A stretch of 64,000 bases of DNA from Solenopsis invicta (GCF_016802725.1 NC_052668.1:24050501-24114500), one strand, 5' to 3'; counted from the first letter of the stretch, positions 34,443 to 47,847 are shown. Notes: generated by a model from the sequence alone, not told the origin. Numbers and translations: made by a program.

Positions 34443-36803
34443 TTCACCTAAGATTCGACGTGCCATGACGAGAAGTAGCTAATTAAACTTTAAATTATTC
34501 TCTAAGCATAGTAGATTTCAAGTTTCCCTCGTTTTGTCGCTCCCTAAGAACATTCTGGCATAGTTACGCAATAGATGATCCCGTTTAACTAACGTTAGAA
34601 ATATACCGGGTGAACGCACTCATCGGATTTTATTTCCTCTTTTACTTTTCCATATCTTTATACAATCATCACAAAAAGGAAAATGACGTAATCTGAAATG
34701 ATGGAACAATATTGATTCGTCTAGTCGCGCGTTTTAATCAAAAAGTTAAATGACAAAATTAGAAATTAATCTTAAATAGTAATGATCAAATTTATATAAA
34801 AATACCGGTTATTAGTCGAACATAAATCCCAAACATTTTTAATATTGATTACATTTGTGTGCGAGCGTGGTTTCTTCGGTTGCATTAAACGCAATTATCA
34901 AATTTGCTCCACAAGGGAAGAAGAGCCAGTAAAAGATAAACCGCAGACGTGTGTAAATGTGTTAATATATAAATAACTGCTTCTTTTTGAATTAAAATTA
35001 CAATGGATGTTCCCATTGAAATGTGGATATTTCTCTGATGGTCTTTTTTTTAATTTAGTTCACCACCAAGGTGGATTCGCAGCGGATCGATAGGTTTGGG
35101 AAGCGTCGAGGAAGCCAATCATATTGGATTTGTATACCGTTACCTACAGTTTGGCTTTTACTCGCTCTTCTCGAGATTTTACCTCGAAAGTACTTTTCGT
35201 TATTTTCATTCTAATTAGATAATTTGATTATTAGATAACATTGGAAATAATAAAATTATCATAATTGGTATTATTAAAAAGAAGGGGACCATAGGATAAT
35301 TGTAAATTGTTTTTGTCAAAAATCTCGACAGGTATCAACACAATAATTTGGAACAGCGTTATCAAAGATTACTTGTTATTCATATAATTGTATCACTTTC
35401 AAACTACAAATTACGAATATCTAGAATTTCTTATTTTGTCGCCTGACATTATTTGCGATATACCGAAACTGGTATACGTGCACACAAATGTACCGCCTTT
35501 GATGAATCTGATTTCAAAAGTTCAATGCAAATGAGAAAAAACAGTCATTAATCTATCTGAATTTTTAATAAAGTTACGAATCGACTTTATAATCGCAAAG
35601 TTATAATGATGTTTTTCGCAGTTATTATCAGTCAATTTTACGTAAATTAGAGCAAAAACAGTTGTTTCAAAGTTTTTTGAACTAGCGTACGTGAATATCG
35701 ATGAGATTTACGAGACCAAGTACAATTAGATTGAACGACTGATTGCACCATTTGTATGGTGTTACCATTTCGATTAGCTGATCTTCAGCGAAGTAGTGGG
35801 TGTAAAAGTAAAAGTAAGAAATCGGCTGTTGAAAGGTATTCTTTAATGAATGCGTAGATGTTTTCTTAGTAAAAGTTTGACTAAAAATTTTCCACTGGCT
35901 CTGAAATTTTCTCAGAATAAATATCTCAGCGGTTATATATATTAATGTTTGTGTAACAATTACGTTTTTAATGTGAAATTTAATTAATCATTTTAGAATG
36001 AATATTATTATAAAATTTTTATTTAATTTACAATTTTTGAAAAATATACACACAAATATATTTATATATAAAAAATATCACATAAATAAAAATTTAATTA
36101 GATTTTTTAAATAAAGATCTTTTTATGAGATGAGAACGCGCGCGATGCAATTTTTGTCAAAATAAATATTACATTTTGCAATTTATTTATATGTGTATCA
36201 AAATTTCATTTCTTTTACATTGAGTTGAAATAAGAGCTTTATTTAATAACGTTGAAATTCTACATTAGCAATATTTCCGGTGTTCTTGTGATTTTGCTCT
36301 TTATATTTTTACTATGTCTATATGTTTACATGTTCAATCAGGAGATCCAGAAGTTCACGTAATAATTTTATTTATTATATTTGCATATTGCTGATTTACT
36401 TGCAAGCAGAACTCGGCATTTACAAACGTGATAGTATTAATAGCGAATTATCAATTTTTAATACAAGTTTTAAATCAATTTATGTTAAATCACAGATTGA
36501 AATAAAATGATTATTTATGTTTTGAAAATAATCTATTTTATGAATTTATATTTAAAAATATATCACTATGAAATTATATGAAATGTTCAAATTCTGACAA
36601 TAACGAGTATTCGTTTATCAATAATTGTACATGTATACATTTATTATAAAAAGTTTTCTATTGATTCTTTATAGAGCCTATATCTATAAGACAGTGGAAT
36701 AATATAGAAAAGTAGAGTAGTATAGAAAATAATCATTTGTTTTTGTTTCATGATGGAGTCAGTGTATTGAAAAACAAGTTTGTGAAGACTTCATAATTAC
36801 GCA

Positions 36804-37109
36804 TTAACTTTTCACTAAGAAAACGTTAACTGCACCTTCATCAAATTCGAGCCTATGAAAATCTATCGATTCCCACTTCTTCGGATTTCGACCGGACGGG
36901 TTTCTCTCGACATAAAATAGGATTCTCCTTACGGTTATCATAACGCTGAGACCGGATTGCACGATTTCCACCATGGTTCCGCTTCGTCTTGCGTATCCCG
37001 CGCGCGGCTTTCCCCTCCGTCTAACGGAGGAAACGTGATAAAATTTTATCTCTCTTGGAACGTTGCTGACGCGATCCAAAAATAACAACGTTTTCCTGGC
37101 CGCAGTCAT
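36804..37109 (-). CDS. Candidate small orphan protein, 101 aa
   Basis: An ATG-started frame (context AAAATG) encoding a basic 101-aa protein, MTAARKTLLFLDRV to VNVFLVKS. It lies in a GC-richer pocket inside otherwise AT-rich DNA. On the minus strand three CCAAT boxes lie upstream (37130-37134, 37173-37177 and 37186-37190), a promoter-like arrangement. No family was recognised and no signal peptide or membrane segment is visible. It may be a real lineage-specific gene, one exon of a larger gene, or chance. Confidence 0.25.
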   Translation of the reverse strand: MTAARKTLLFLDRVSNVPREIKFYHVSSVRRRGKPRAGYARRSGTMVEIVQSGLSVMITVRRILFYVERNPSGRNPKKWESIDFHRLEFDEGAVNVFLVKS

Positions 37110-37488
37110 TTTCCTTTCCGTTTCATTTCATTGGTAATCGCTGATCGTTGTGATGACTCAGCTGTTTCTCCGATTGGCAGCAGTCATTGGATAATTCGTA
37201 CACACCTGTCGCCTTATCGCGTGATTTTTCCCGACCCTAAAGTATTACATTTTTGGCGATTTAGCTGAAATAATCCACTAATTCTGAGACTAATGAGAGT
37301 AAACTGAGTCTCTAAGTTAAGAACCTTTCAAGATTTTACATCCTCCAACTATAATTATCTTGCAAGTTTATATATCCATTAAAAAAATAAATTTTTTCAT
37401 GAGCTCTATTATACATTTGTATACAGAGTATTTAAAAAGCAAACGTCTAATTTGTAAATTATTATTTTTTATGTATTTTCTTTTATAC

Positions 37489-37490
<2 letters not shown>

Positions 37491-37534
<44 letters not shown>

Positions 37535-37588
37535 GTATGTATATATGTATATATGTGTGTGTGTGTGTATATATATATGTATATATAA
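37491..37588. repeat. Compound (TA)n/(GT)n microsatellite
   Basis: TA run, then imperfect ATGT units, a GT run and TA again. Confidence 0.95.
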
Positions 37589-39518
37589 AATAAAGTTTTT
37601 AAGAAATTACGTTCATGGAATAATTCCAAATTAATCATTTGTATGCAAAAAAAGTTACATTTCTTGAACAGCGATATTTTTATAAGATTTTATAGAAGCG
37701 ATTTTATAGAATTTAAATTTTTAATAAGAGTATGAGAAAAAAGAAATCAAATTGTGCATAAGAAATTAATTTGATGGTAATCTTTTTTTTAAATTAGTTT
37801 TAAAATATTTTAAATAAAACTGTTTTATATGCTATAAAAAATAATTGATGTATTTTTATTTAAAAATTATTTTACGTTCAGATTTATCATTGAATTTTCA
37901 ATCATTTGATCTTTCAATCGTACAGACATGAAATTGAAATTTTTGTTGTTTTTTGCACAATCCATTAAAAGTTTAAATCTGATCAGATAAATGATGGACT
38001 ACTTTAATTTTTCTTATCTTTTTTTCAGTCATCGCTCTCGCGTTTTCTAACGCAGTTACTATATAAATGATAAATATATTACAAAGATATTCTGTCGATC
38101 AAGGTTCGCAATAATTAAATTCTTTACAGTTAGCAACCTTACTAATTGGCAATGAGCTAATTTGCATAGTTAGCACGTCTTACTTTTTTGTTAACACACA
38201 TGTCTTTAAAAAAAGAGAATAAATTGAGTTTTTAATATATTTTTCCGCAAAGTCCGATTACGAGATGGAGTTTGGATAGAGGATTAAGACGTAGATGCTT
38301 GGCGACGATCCGTCAGGATTTATTCAACAAAGGAGCGCATCTTGCAAAATTTGTATAAAAGCAACTTCGTTGAAACTAAATCCATACAATTTTTTTCTCT
38401 GAAACACTGTTTCTTGTTTGAATGATCTAAGCCAATATAAATTTTTTTTTATTATAATTTTTTCTTTTTTTTCTTTTTTGCGTGAACTATAAACCCGACC
38501 GGTTGGAGAGATGTGTTACTACGTTAAAAAAAAATTAAGTACGTACGTTAGTTACTTTCTTATGTTTCCTTCTTTTTTTTTCTGTATATAAGCATGTACA
38601 TACTTCTGTGTCTCAAACAATTTATAACCTACTACGCTAAACACAAGCAGTTAAAAAAAAGAAAGGAAAGGACACGAGCAACCGTACGCTGTTGTTTTTC
38701 GCCGCTTTTTATTCGCGAGAAAATCGAGACGAAGAAGACGAAAAACATTAAAACGAGTGATTGCTGCCGTGTCGATCTCGCCGCCTCAGTCTTTCGCAAT
38801 GAGAGGATAATCCGACTTTTTTCCCGCGGTATCACTGAATACATAAAACTTTCACGCACGCATCTATTTACAGAAAAGATTGAATCCTTTGTGGAACTTG
38901 CAATCTCGAGACTCGTGGAATTGACAACTAGGCGGAAGTTCTTCCTCGGCGCTTGTAAGAGGAAATTTTAATTTACCGCCGAGTTGACGAGATGACGCAA
39001 AAATGCAATTTGCGTCTTTTTTTTATCTTCTCAGATGACAGTTATCTAAAAACGATGACACCGATGAAAAAAAAGCACACGTTGCTTAACGAAAGGCGGA
39101 CAGGTTGCAAGGTCGACTGTATCAAGAGAAGTCCTTGGAAACTGTCCGCAATTTTTTTTTGTTTTTCTAGATTAGTACACGCACACACTTTTTCTTATGA
39201 TCGATCAACAGTCATTGATCTCGGCAGAAGAAGGATCTTTCGTTTCTTGGCACTGACACGAATCTTTTTCTTGAACTGTCTTCTAGGGCACTCTCTTCTC
39301 GAATCAGTCGTACAAAAGCGGAAGAAGCTTCAAGTGAACTTCTCGATATCGAAGACGTGATTCCCACTTGTCGGACGCAGGATAGTGATTTCATTCTATT
39401 ACGTTTCATTCTTATTGATTGTTTGAAAACAATTTCTCTTTTGTTATGTTTCTGATAACTTAAATGGTAGCAGGAACCCATTCTTGGCCACTTTAATGCG
39501 CTTTAGTTTCTTTGCCGG

Positions 39519-42500
39519 CTAGAGTTTAGTTTCGCGTGGAAGATCAGGTAGACTGTTGCTAGGTGCTAAAAGTCCCAAGACTTCTGGAATCTCTTTCCGA
39601 GGTTCTCTAGACAAGACTGCACCATTGGAACCTCGGAATATCGGCTTGTCGTTCACGTGGTTTCTGGTCACGGATGACGTGCTGCCGTATTCGTTAATAC
39701 ATTGTAGCACCATCGAAGCGGGTAACACTGTAGGCGGTCCCAGAAACGGCGGCGGGCAGCTTTCTTCGATGTAATTGATATGAATACCTTCTATCGTGCT
39801 CTGACCATGTGGACTGGTCGACGATAGTTCAGTCGGCGTGTAATACTCGCTGTTGACGTCCTCCAGACTCGTACTCGCCACCAGACCGTCGATCTTCGCC
39901 TTGAAATAGGTATCCATGCCATTGAGGTCATCCTTGGTAGGGTCGAATACCATGGAGTCGCTCTTACCGCACGAGCCGCTTCGGCAATTGTCAAAGTACA
40001 GATTCGGCAAGTTCTCCAATACCTTAGCCAGCGTTTGCTGCTGGTACTTGTAACTCTCGCGTAACCGCAACACTTGATGGGCGCTGAACTTGCGGATCTT
40101 GTTCCGTTGGAAGACATAATTCTCGCGTACCCAGTTCAGTTGGCTGGTGGAATAGTCCCGTACCCTTTTCACCTGCGGAAGAGTAGCAAAATAGACGCGG
40201 CTAGATGTGTATCTATTGTATACATTTCGTGTTATTTTGTTGTTATCGCAACAACTGATACACTGTGTGACTTATTTTTTGGCCTTATTATGTTTTCTCT
40301 CCACGTCGGAGAGTCGTTTTCACCAGTGTCGAAAAACGTGTGTACCGTGCGCTGTGTCTAATGAATTTTGTATTACTTCGCACGTAACAACTTGGTGCAT
40401 TGTAACGAAACGAAAATGAATATGATTACAAAAGAAATTAAATTAATTATGGTTTCGCGGTAAAAATTCCCATTGTGTATCGTACCTGATCGTAGTACTG
40501 ATCTCTCAGTGCGGTCAGGTGGCTGGTACCGTAGTCCCGTATGTCTCGTATATGTTGCATTTGACCCTCGTAGCTGTCTCGGATCCATTCCACTTGCTGA
40601 ACGCAATTGTCCTTAATTCTGTGTACCTGCTGTGTGTAATTTTCCCTCAGTCTTTCGAGTTGCTGGCTCTTATATTGCTCGATGTTGTCAAGCATCTGGT
40701 AGATCTGCTTGGCTCGTGGCGTCACGCCCACGCGTCTGCAGCACAGGCAACACTTGATGCATCCGCACCTGCGAAAGATTCATAGGGGGAAAACGTTAAC
40801 AAGAAGGTTGTGCGAAAGGAATATAGAAAGTCGTCGGAATCGTCAGGTGGAATTATCGATCGCATCCTGACCTTCTGCCGACTTGTTCGCTCTACTCGTC
40901 AAAGTTTACGCTCTCCACGAGCGGCACTGTCACTCGATCTGTTCTATTGACCGACAATACGGATATATGCGTTTAACATAATTGCGAAGTATGACGTACA
41001 AGAAGATTACGGTGTATATACTTAAATACATTTTAGATGTTTGCTATGGATACTTACTTTACGAACAAGTACCGCAGCAGCTGCACCGCTAATGTCAGCA
41101 GAAGAAATGCCACGGTGCAAATCGCGCCGACGAGAATGCTAAAGATCTTGATATTGTGCAAAGTAACTGGGTCCATGTGCAGCGTCACGTAAACGGTCTC
41201 GTTGGCGATCGGGTTGACCGCCGTACACTTGTACTTGCCCACGTCCTGCCGCAGCAGCGTCGCAATGTAAAGGGAGCCATTCTCCAAGACGCGAATACGG
41301 CCGTCATCGACGATCGGCTGATCCGACAACCAGCTGTGCACCTTTGGATGTTCTATGAACGCGTCGGGAAAGCCTGGATCCGGCACCCAATGTAGCACCA
41401 GACCACTCGGGGTTACCCAAGTTAAAGAGGGCGCGGGATTTCCGCTGAACTCGCATTCCAATAGCACCGAACTCAAGAGGAGGTACTGCTGAGTTTTGGT
41501 AGCTTGCACGAGATTCGGCGGGCTGCATTCAAGATAGCGCAATGTCTGCAGCATGTCTACGGTGCTATCCACTTCGTGGCCGCATTTGAGTCCGCTCTGG
41601 AAAGTTGCACCACGCAGATGGTGCGCTCTGTTCTCCGCCCACTTGATAAACCAAAACATACGACAATCGCAGGCCCAAGAGTTGCTTTGCAATTGCAACT
41701 CGTTCAGCAACGGCAGATGTGCCACATTCGCTGGTAAGAAAGTCAACTCGTTGTTACGCAAGTCGATTCTACGCAAGGACGGGGTCTCGTTCAGAGTCAA
41801 CTGGCCGATCTCGCGTAGCGGACTATCCGTAATTTCCAGGGTCTCCAATTCGGCCAGGCCGGCCAGATTATTGTTCCGAAGATTCTCCAGTTTAGTCCCG
41901 GATAGTAGAAGAGTTCTCAGCCTATTGACAGGTCGCCAGATGTTACCGGGCAACGACGAGATTGGCAAATGACTCAGATTGAGCCATCTTAGACTGACGA
42001 GACCTTGAAACGCGGTATCCGTGAGATGGACAATCGGATTATTTCCAAGATTGAGGTGCTCCAAGGCCGTGAGGTCATTGAAGAGGCTACGCGGTAACGC
42101 ATCGATCTCATTGTTGGCGAGATCGAGCACTTTCAGTTGCACCAAACCAGAAAACAACCGTGATGGGAGCTTTGTCAGTCGGTTACTGGCCAATCGTAGC
42201 TCCTGCAACTGTCGATTCGGTTGGAAGCTATGGTCTGGTAGCGAGACCAGCCGGTTTTCGCAGAGATCGAGCCGCACGAGCTCCTTGGCGAAGGCAAACG
42301 CCTGATAGGGCAGTACGGAAAGTAGATTTGCCGCCAGACGGATTTCCTGGAGGCGATCCAGATGGTGGAACAACTGCTGCGACAGCGCGACCAGCCGATT
42401 TCCAGTGAGGTTCAGGTACTCGAGTTGATGCAATGGATGGAAGACGTCCGACGGGAAGTCGGTCAGCTGATTATCACCTAGGTCGAGTCGTTCGAGGTGC

Positions 42501-42883
42501 GCGGTGGCGCGAAACGCGCCCGACTCCACTCTCTCGACGCCGCTCGACGACCAGGTCAGACTTCGCAGCCTGGTGGCCCCTTCTAGATCGGTCGTCCGAA
42601 TCACGGTGGCCGGGACGTCTCTCAGCGACACGCTCGTAACGTTTTGCGGCAAGACGAGATTGGCGAAGCTGCGCCCCGCGCACCTCAGACCACCACCATT
42701 GTTGGGGTCCACGCATTCGCATCCATCGGGACATTCTACTCGTGACGACGTAGACGTACCCGTGAACGACGACGACGTGTCCGAGGATGTACTCGCGACC
42801 TGCACCACCGCCACCACCACGACCAGAAAGACCAACCACCTCAAGCGCGGATCATCACCTCCCCTCGCCGCCCACACCCGCAT
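39519..42883 (-). CDS. LRR-Ig single-pass receptor with 11-residue cytoplasmic repeats
   Basis: Neuronal-type cell-surface protein of the insect LRR-Ig class; I believe it is near Drosophila haf/CG7702-like proteins but cannot confirm. Exons are 42883-41058, 40768-40486 and 40172-39519, in phase, 920 aa. The start is ATG at 42881-42883 because the frame upstream has no ATG, and an acceptor (TTGCAG) lies 9 bases before it, implying 5' leader exons. Order of parts: signal peptide ([15 protein letters not shown]), LRRNT cysteines (CPDGCEC, about 51-67), twelve 24-residue LRRs (about 105-397), LRRCT ([12 protein letters not shown] to LECSPP), one Ig domain ([13 protein letters not shown] to YKCTAVNP), and a transmembrane helix (about 578-606). 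Next come a cysteine cluster [10 protein letters not shown], ten 11-residue repeats (about 631-750) and a Ser/Pro-rich tail. It lies within the unresolved GLYR1 intron on the opposite strand. Confidence 0.93.
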
Positions 42884-44450
42884 TCCTAAAACCTGCAATA
42901 TGATGGTTTGCACGGGTACAGCGATCTCCCATGTCCTGACGGGTGGGCTTCTCGCGAGGAATTTTCTCGAACTACGGTCCGTTACGATCACGCTTTTCTC
43001 TCTCTCTCTTTCTCTCTTCGACAGTGTCGACTTTTTGTACTATCGACTGACTAAAGGACAAAGATTTTATTTACGTAAACACGACTACTTTTTCTATTTC
43101 TTGGTCTCTTTCTCTCCTCCACACTACCAGTTAAATATATCGATCACTCGACCACGTGTTTGCGTTTGTCTTCGCAGCTGTAAGAACTTTCGCCGAGCTC
43201 TTTCGCTTCTTCCGTTTCCACTACCTACCTGCTGAGAATCACGATCGTATTCCCCGCAGGCTATCTCGAATAAAATATCGTTTCGAAGAGCGAAACGGAT
43301 CAGGCGATAACGCAAAGAGAGAGTTTAACCGTACGCGAGCGGTTCATCAAGTCTTTCGACAGCGACGATGCGGACGGTGGTGGCGAATGACGATGCGTGG
43401 ATGATGATACTGGTGGCGCGTCGTCGTTGTCGCGCCGGTAGCATAATTGCGCCCGCCAGGACCGTGTCGTACTATGTACCGTGCTGTGCGTTGCACCGAC
43501 ACCGGAGAGCAGTCTCGAGGATTGCGAGGTGCTAGTCCAGGTGTATGGAAAACGTTAAACCGGCACCGATAATCTCACGCACACACACGCACGCAAGCAA
43601 GAACGTTTATTTTCCTTCGTCTTTACCCCTCCACTTTTTCTCCCTCTTTCTCTCTCTGCCCTTCTCTTTGTCTCGTCTTCTTTCTCTCCTCTTATCCTAC
43701 TGCCGTACGAGATAACCGTCTCCGCCTGTGTGCAGCAACACTGCGGCCGCGCACCACTTGTCACGCGTGTCACATGACACGCTCGTGCATATCGCGCTCC
43801 CAGCGGCTGGCCACGTCCACCCGCCGCGCGTCAGATGCAAAAACCGACTATGGAACGGAGCTCCGGCCACGGCTTTACCAGAGCGGGTTCTCCTCGTGGC
43901 GAGCACCGGTTCGAGCAATCCGGCAACATCGCCAACTCCCCAGTCGGTCGGCGCCGACGCAAACCTTGCCAGCACGACTCTGCGAGCAGGATGTGAAAGA
44001 GGGAGAGAGAGAGAAAAGCGACACCGAGCAAAAGACAGAAAGAGAAAGAAGAAAGAGAACCGCTGTGAAAGAGCGGTACGACGAAAGGCACATGCATGGT
44101 AAAGGGGGGGAGGGATTCATGTAGAAGGCAGCCCCCTCAACAACGGCTGTGTCGAATGCTCGGTGAGAGTTTGGGATTTCTCACAGGCCGTTTTATTCGA
44201 TGCACCGAATGCCCGTCGAGACTCGCTCCATTTAATACGCGTCCTTACGTCGTTGACGCAACGACCAAGTCTATTTCAGCGTCGTCTGGTCTGTCGATTG
44301 TTACCCCTGTGCACATCTTTGCGAAGATGCGTCCGGTCTATCATCGAGTATATCGGACACTTTGGCCCCAGGCTCCTGTCTTCGAGCTCTATCGCGATAT
44401 CGCGATTAACTAAAATAGTTTCAAGTTCAGTGCCAAATTAGCTGTCAGCA
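42884..44450. promoter_or_regulatory. GC-rich 5' flank of the LRR receptor gene
   Basis: Immediately upstream of the LRR coding exon is a probable 5'-UTR acceptor (exon begins at 42892). It is followed by about 1.5 kb of GC-richer DNA with CT- and CA-type runs (42990-43020, 43575-43700). Long overlapping open frames on both strands here (for example 42504-43235) lack family similarity and mirror the receptor frame or base composition. It could hold a leader exon or an internal promoter. Confidence 0.4.
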
Positions 44451-47400
44451 TTTGCTAGATTGCACACATTTGTGCGATCGGGGAACAATTGCGTTTTAAC
44501 CTTGATCAACTCTCACTTTTATTAGCAATGTTTCACCTCTAGACTCTATTTTCTTCGATTAGAGAGAAACTGTAAAATTGATCAGTCCGCATTATCAACT
44601 TAAATTTAGAGTCAAAATTAAACAGATATGAAACTATCTTTAATAAATTACGCAAAATAAATCTAGAATTTATTACAATTAAAGAATCAAGAATTTTGTT
44701 TCTTCTAAGGTGAGAGATGGAAATTTACGAATAAGACTATAGAATTATGGGAAGAAAATACTTTTTGTATTTTCTTTTGACTCTCGTTTAGAGTAAATTT
44801 AGACTCACGAAAGAAAGATTTTGCTCCCAGTTGGATCGTAAATAGTATATCCCCTAGACAGAGATGTAGAATCATAAATAGAATATCGTAATAGGACTTC
44901 TAGAACTCGTCTATAATGGAAAAAGTCTAGGATGTATAGATGCAAGAAAGATATATACCACATATATTTCTCATATGATTATAAATAGCTACTTAACACT
45001 ATATCTTTTACGAATTCGTTTTCGAAATCGGAAATAGTGCATCTTATCACAGTCATTCAACGAAGATAAATGCAGATAGATAAGGAAACGTTCGACAATC
45101 GTTAACAAACTATACCGGTGCGCCTCGAGTCTGCGAGACCTTAAACTTTGATTCCCACCAGGAGAACCGGTCGTACAGACGGTAAAATTTCACGAGCATC
45201 CGGACCAGAGGATGCTCCCACGCTCTTGCTCGCGTTTAATCAAATCTATCTCGCCACGGTGCCTCAACGTCTAGTCGTCGCATGAATCTTTCGCGAAAAA
45301 GTGTCGATTTTTCAAGAACGTCATTCTTTCTAAAACACTTGCAGTAGATAAAACAAAATTCAGCTGAAGTTTCATATATAAAATTAATGTTACAAAATAC
45401 CAATGTACATTTCAACATGTAAAATTATAAACAATAATTTATATTACTTAATTAAAATCGAGAATTATTTCAGCTAAAGTCTACTTTACGCGATCTATAA
45501 TTTACAGAATTTTATTTATAATTTTATATGAAATTATGAATATTTATAACAGATGCAAGAATTATAGATAAAATGATAAATATAGATAAGAAAAAATTAT
45601 ATTATACGAACCGTAATTTGATTTAAAATTATAAAATACTCGGTTATATTTTTCTTGCGATTATTTCTTTTTTTAATTTTGTCACAAATTATAGATCGTG
45701 TAAAGCGAACCTAAGGTAATATTTTTTGCAATAAATTCTTTACAGTATTCCGTGACGCAGGAAGTTTATAAATGCTGGTTAGCAATTGAACATTAATTTA
45801 AAATTGTGATAGTACGATTCTGGTTTAATTTAAGAGCTATGTTTCAAGTAACTACGAGGTTGTTCAAAGAATTGGAAAATGTATATAAAATCATATGAAA
45901 TATTATTTGAGCATTAAGATCTGTTATGACCTTTTGTTATTGGCATTTTCTCGATTATAATTATAAAATAATTATTTTGAAAACTGTCAAATTTAAGTTT
46001 TTAATGACAATACTAACTTAAATTTTTACTATTAGTTTGGTTGGAAACAATGATACGACTTAGTGCAGTCCACGCGTTTCCATTACATGCATTTTATATA
46101 ACGTATAAATAGATCGTCACGCGGATATCGTTAACACGTGGAGAGATAGAAAATACGTGTTTTAACTCAGGGAACAAAGATATCAGGTATCATCACGTTA
46201 TCGAACTGAGAACGTCAAGGCATAGTCCGATTGCCTGAAAGAATATAATAATAATCGCGATGACGCAAGCGAAGAATAAATGCGTTTTCACTTTGACGCC
46301 GCTACGCTTTCCCACGGAATCTGCTTGTTCGCTTTACGATTTTACCTGTGCTGCGGAAAAAAATGGTATAGAGTTTTCGACCGCGTCGAAGAAGTTATTT
46401 ATGAAAATGTCTCGTGCGCGGATCTGGACGAATATAGAGTCTCTTTATGCACTCCCTACCTTTTCGTTGATTCTGCCTGAATGCGGAGAGCGTATCGTGG
46501 CGCATTTGAACGAGGGGTGGAGGCGGGTGGTGTCCCTTAGGTCTCCCACCGTGCAATATCGATCCACGACCTAACTTTGTTCTTCGCTTGTGCAATGCAT
46601 TGCGACATGCAGGCCATTTAGAGCCAAATCGGAAACATCGTTCAGCGCCGTTTCCAAACTCGTGGCGGAGGTTTAGGATAACCCGAATCCGAAATTGCTT
46701 TGGAGAGGCTTTTCGCGGACCAGTGCTGCAATATACTCACCAAAAGGGACAAATCTTACCTTTCATCAATATAAAACGTAACGAAAGTATGTTTTGAAAG
46801 AACTTTAGATTTTTATCATTCGATGTATTTTGAAACTGTTATCGTGTTGGAACAGAAACGCTCCTCCGCGTGAATTCTTAAACAACAAGCGCTTATGTAA
46901 CACGACGCTTATTTGCAAACAATTAGCATGACCGTGCGCAGATATATCGATATAGCTTTGCAAACTGAGTGGCAGCTCGGTTAATCGCGCGCAGTAGTAG
47001 CGCGCGAGGAAAACAATTTCGCGGCCGAATTAATGGGAACGAATGTCGCTGCGTTGCATTGCGTGGCGTGGCACGTTTATATTCTGCCGTAATGCTTATT
47101 ACGCGAATCAGGAGCATTTATCAATAAACTTCGTAGCTGCAGCCGCGATTTCTCTGTCCGCCACCGGGAGTGGTTATCTCCTATACCAGGCGCGCCTCGC
47201 AAATAATCGAAGCCACTCGTCCTGTTAATAGATTCGTCTCCTCCGCCGGTGCACATAACGAAGGTCAATAATCCGATAAAATTGTGTGTGCGAAGAATCT
47301 GCAGCAGCGCGCGCGTTATTGGAACATTGATCGTCTTTACGCCATTCTGCAGCCACGAGGCGGATCGCATCTCTCGCGATGTAGCTTAAATTATATTCTG

Positions 47401-47605
47401 ATAAAAGAAATTATAAACAATAAATAATTTTCTATTTCAATCTCCGTAAAATTGCGATTGTTACTGGAAACTAATGACATTCGGAGATACATCTTCAATC
47501 ATCGCAGCATTTTTATCAAATATTTTTCGTTCTAACACAGAATTTTGTTTCAATATCCTTTCGTTTGATATAATATTTAAAATTAAATTTTGTTGTACAA
47601 TTTAA
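44451..47605. other. Non-coding, mixed AT-rich and CpG-rich patches
   Basis: No gene was recognised. GC-richer pockets at 45110-45240 and 46240-47370 alternate with AT-rich DNA. Small perfect hairpins occur, such as GAGCATCC/GGATGCTC near 45198-45221. This is likely intronic or regulatory sequence of the flanking genes. Confidence 0.45.
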
Positions 47606-47847
47606 AGCTCTGCGCACAATAGAGGAGTATTAGATATTAAGAGTAGGAATTAAAATTTTAAAATTAATTTTCTTAATGGATATTAAACGTAACGCACAAT
47701 GAGCACGAATAAGATGTAAGACATCAATATGTCGTACAAGATACAACATAACGTATTATTTATCAATAGTGTTCATTGAGGCAGCTGATATCTAAAACTT
47801 CAATTTCCATTTCTGATATCTAATATTCTTCTTGTGTGCGCAGAGCC
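47606..47847. mobile_element. MITE, PIF/Harbinger-like, about 242 bp
   Basis: The ends AGCTCTGCGCACA and TGTGCGCAGAGCC are inverted, and the similarity continues for about 32 bp, taking in AATATTAGATAT-like sequence on both arms. TAA is present on both flanks (47603-47605 and 47848-47850), a TWA-type 3-bp duplication. It is non-coding. Confidence 0.75.

Larger units (their letters stand above)
32103..39518. other. GLYR1 intron or 3' flank; AT-rich, no conserved exon
   Basis: It starts at a strong splice donor. I searched the plus strand for the rest of the GLYR1 dehydrogenase-like domain and found nothing. The stretch contains microsatellites, a (CT)n run at 34416-34442, one candidate small orphan gene on the minus strand (36804-37109) and T-rich tracts at 38440-38580. 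The open frames at 38594-38971 and 38992-39360 lack recognisable similarity. The last kilobase should include the 3' UTR of the LRR receptor. Confidence 0.5.

Noticed and set aside
34610..34650. TACCGGGTGAACGCAC, mariner-like tip
   Set aside because: Only one end was seen; no inverted partner was found nearby.
38594..39360. Two consecutive plus-strand frames of 125 and 122 codons
   Set aside because: No family similarity, T/A-rich tracts run through them, and they lie in the expected 3' UTR side of the LRR gene. GLYR1 continuation was considered and excluded because no dehydrogenase-domain motif is present.
42504..43235. 243-codon plus-strand open frame
   Set aside because: It overlaps the start of the LRR receptor on the opposite strand and a GC-rich leader; the translation is low-complexity (Ser/Thr/Arg) with no family. 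It is a shadow of the receptor frame.
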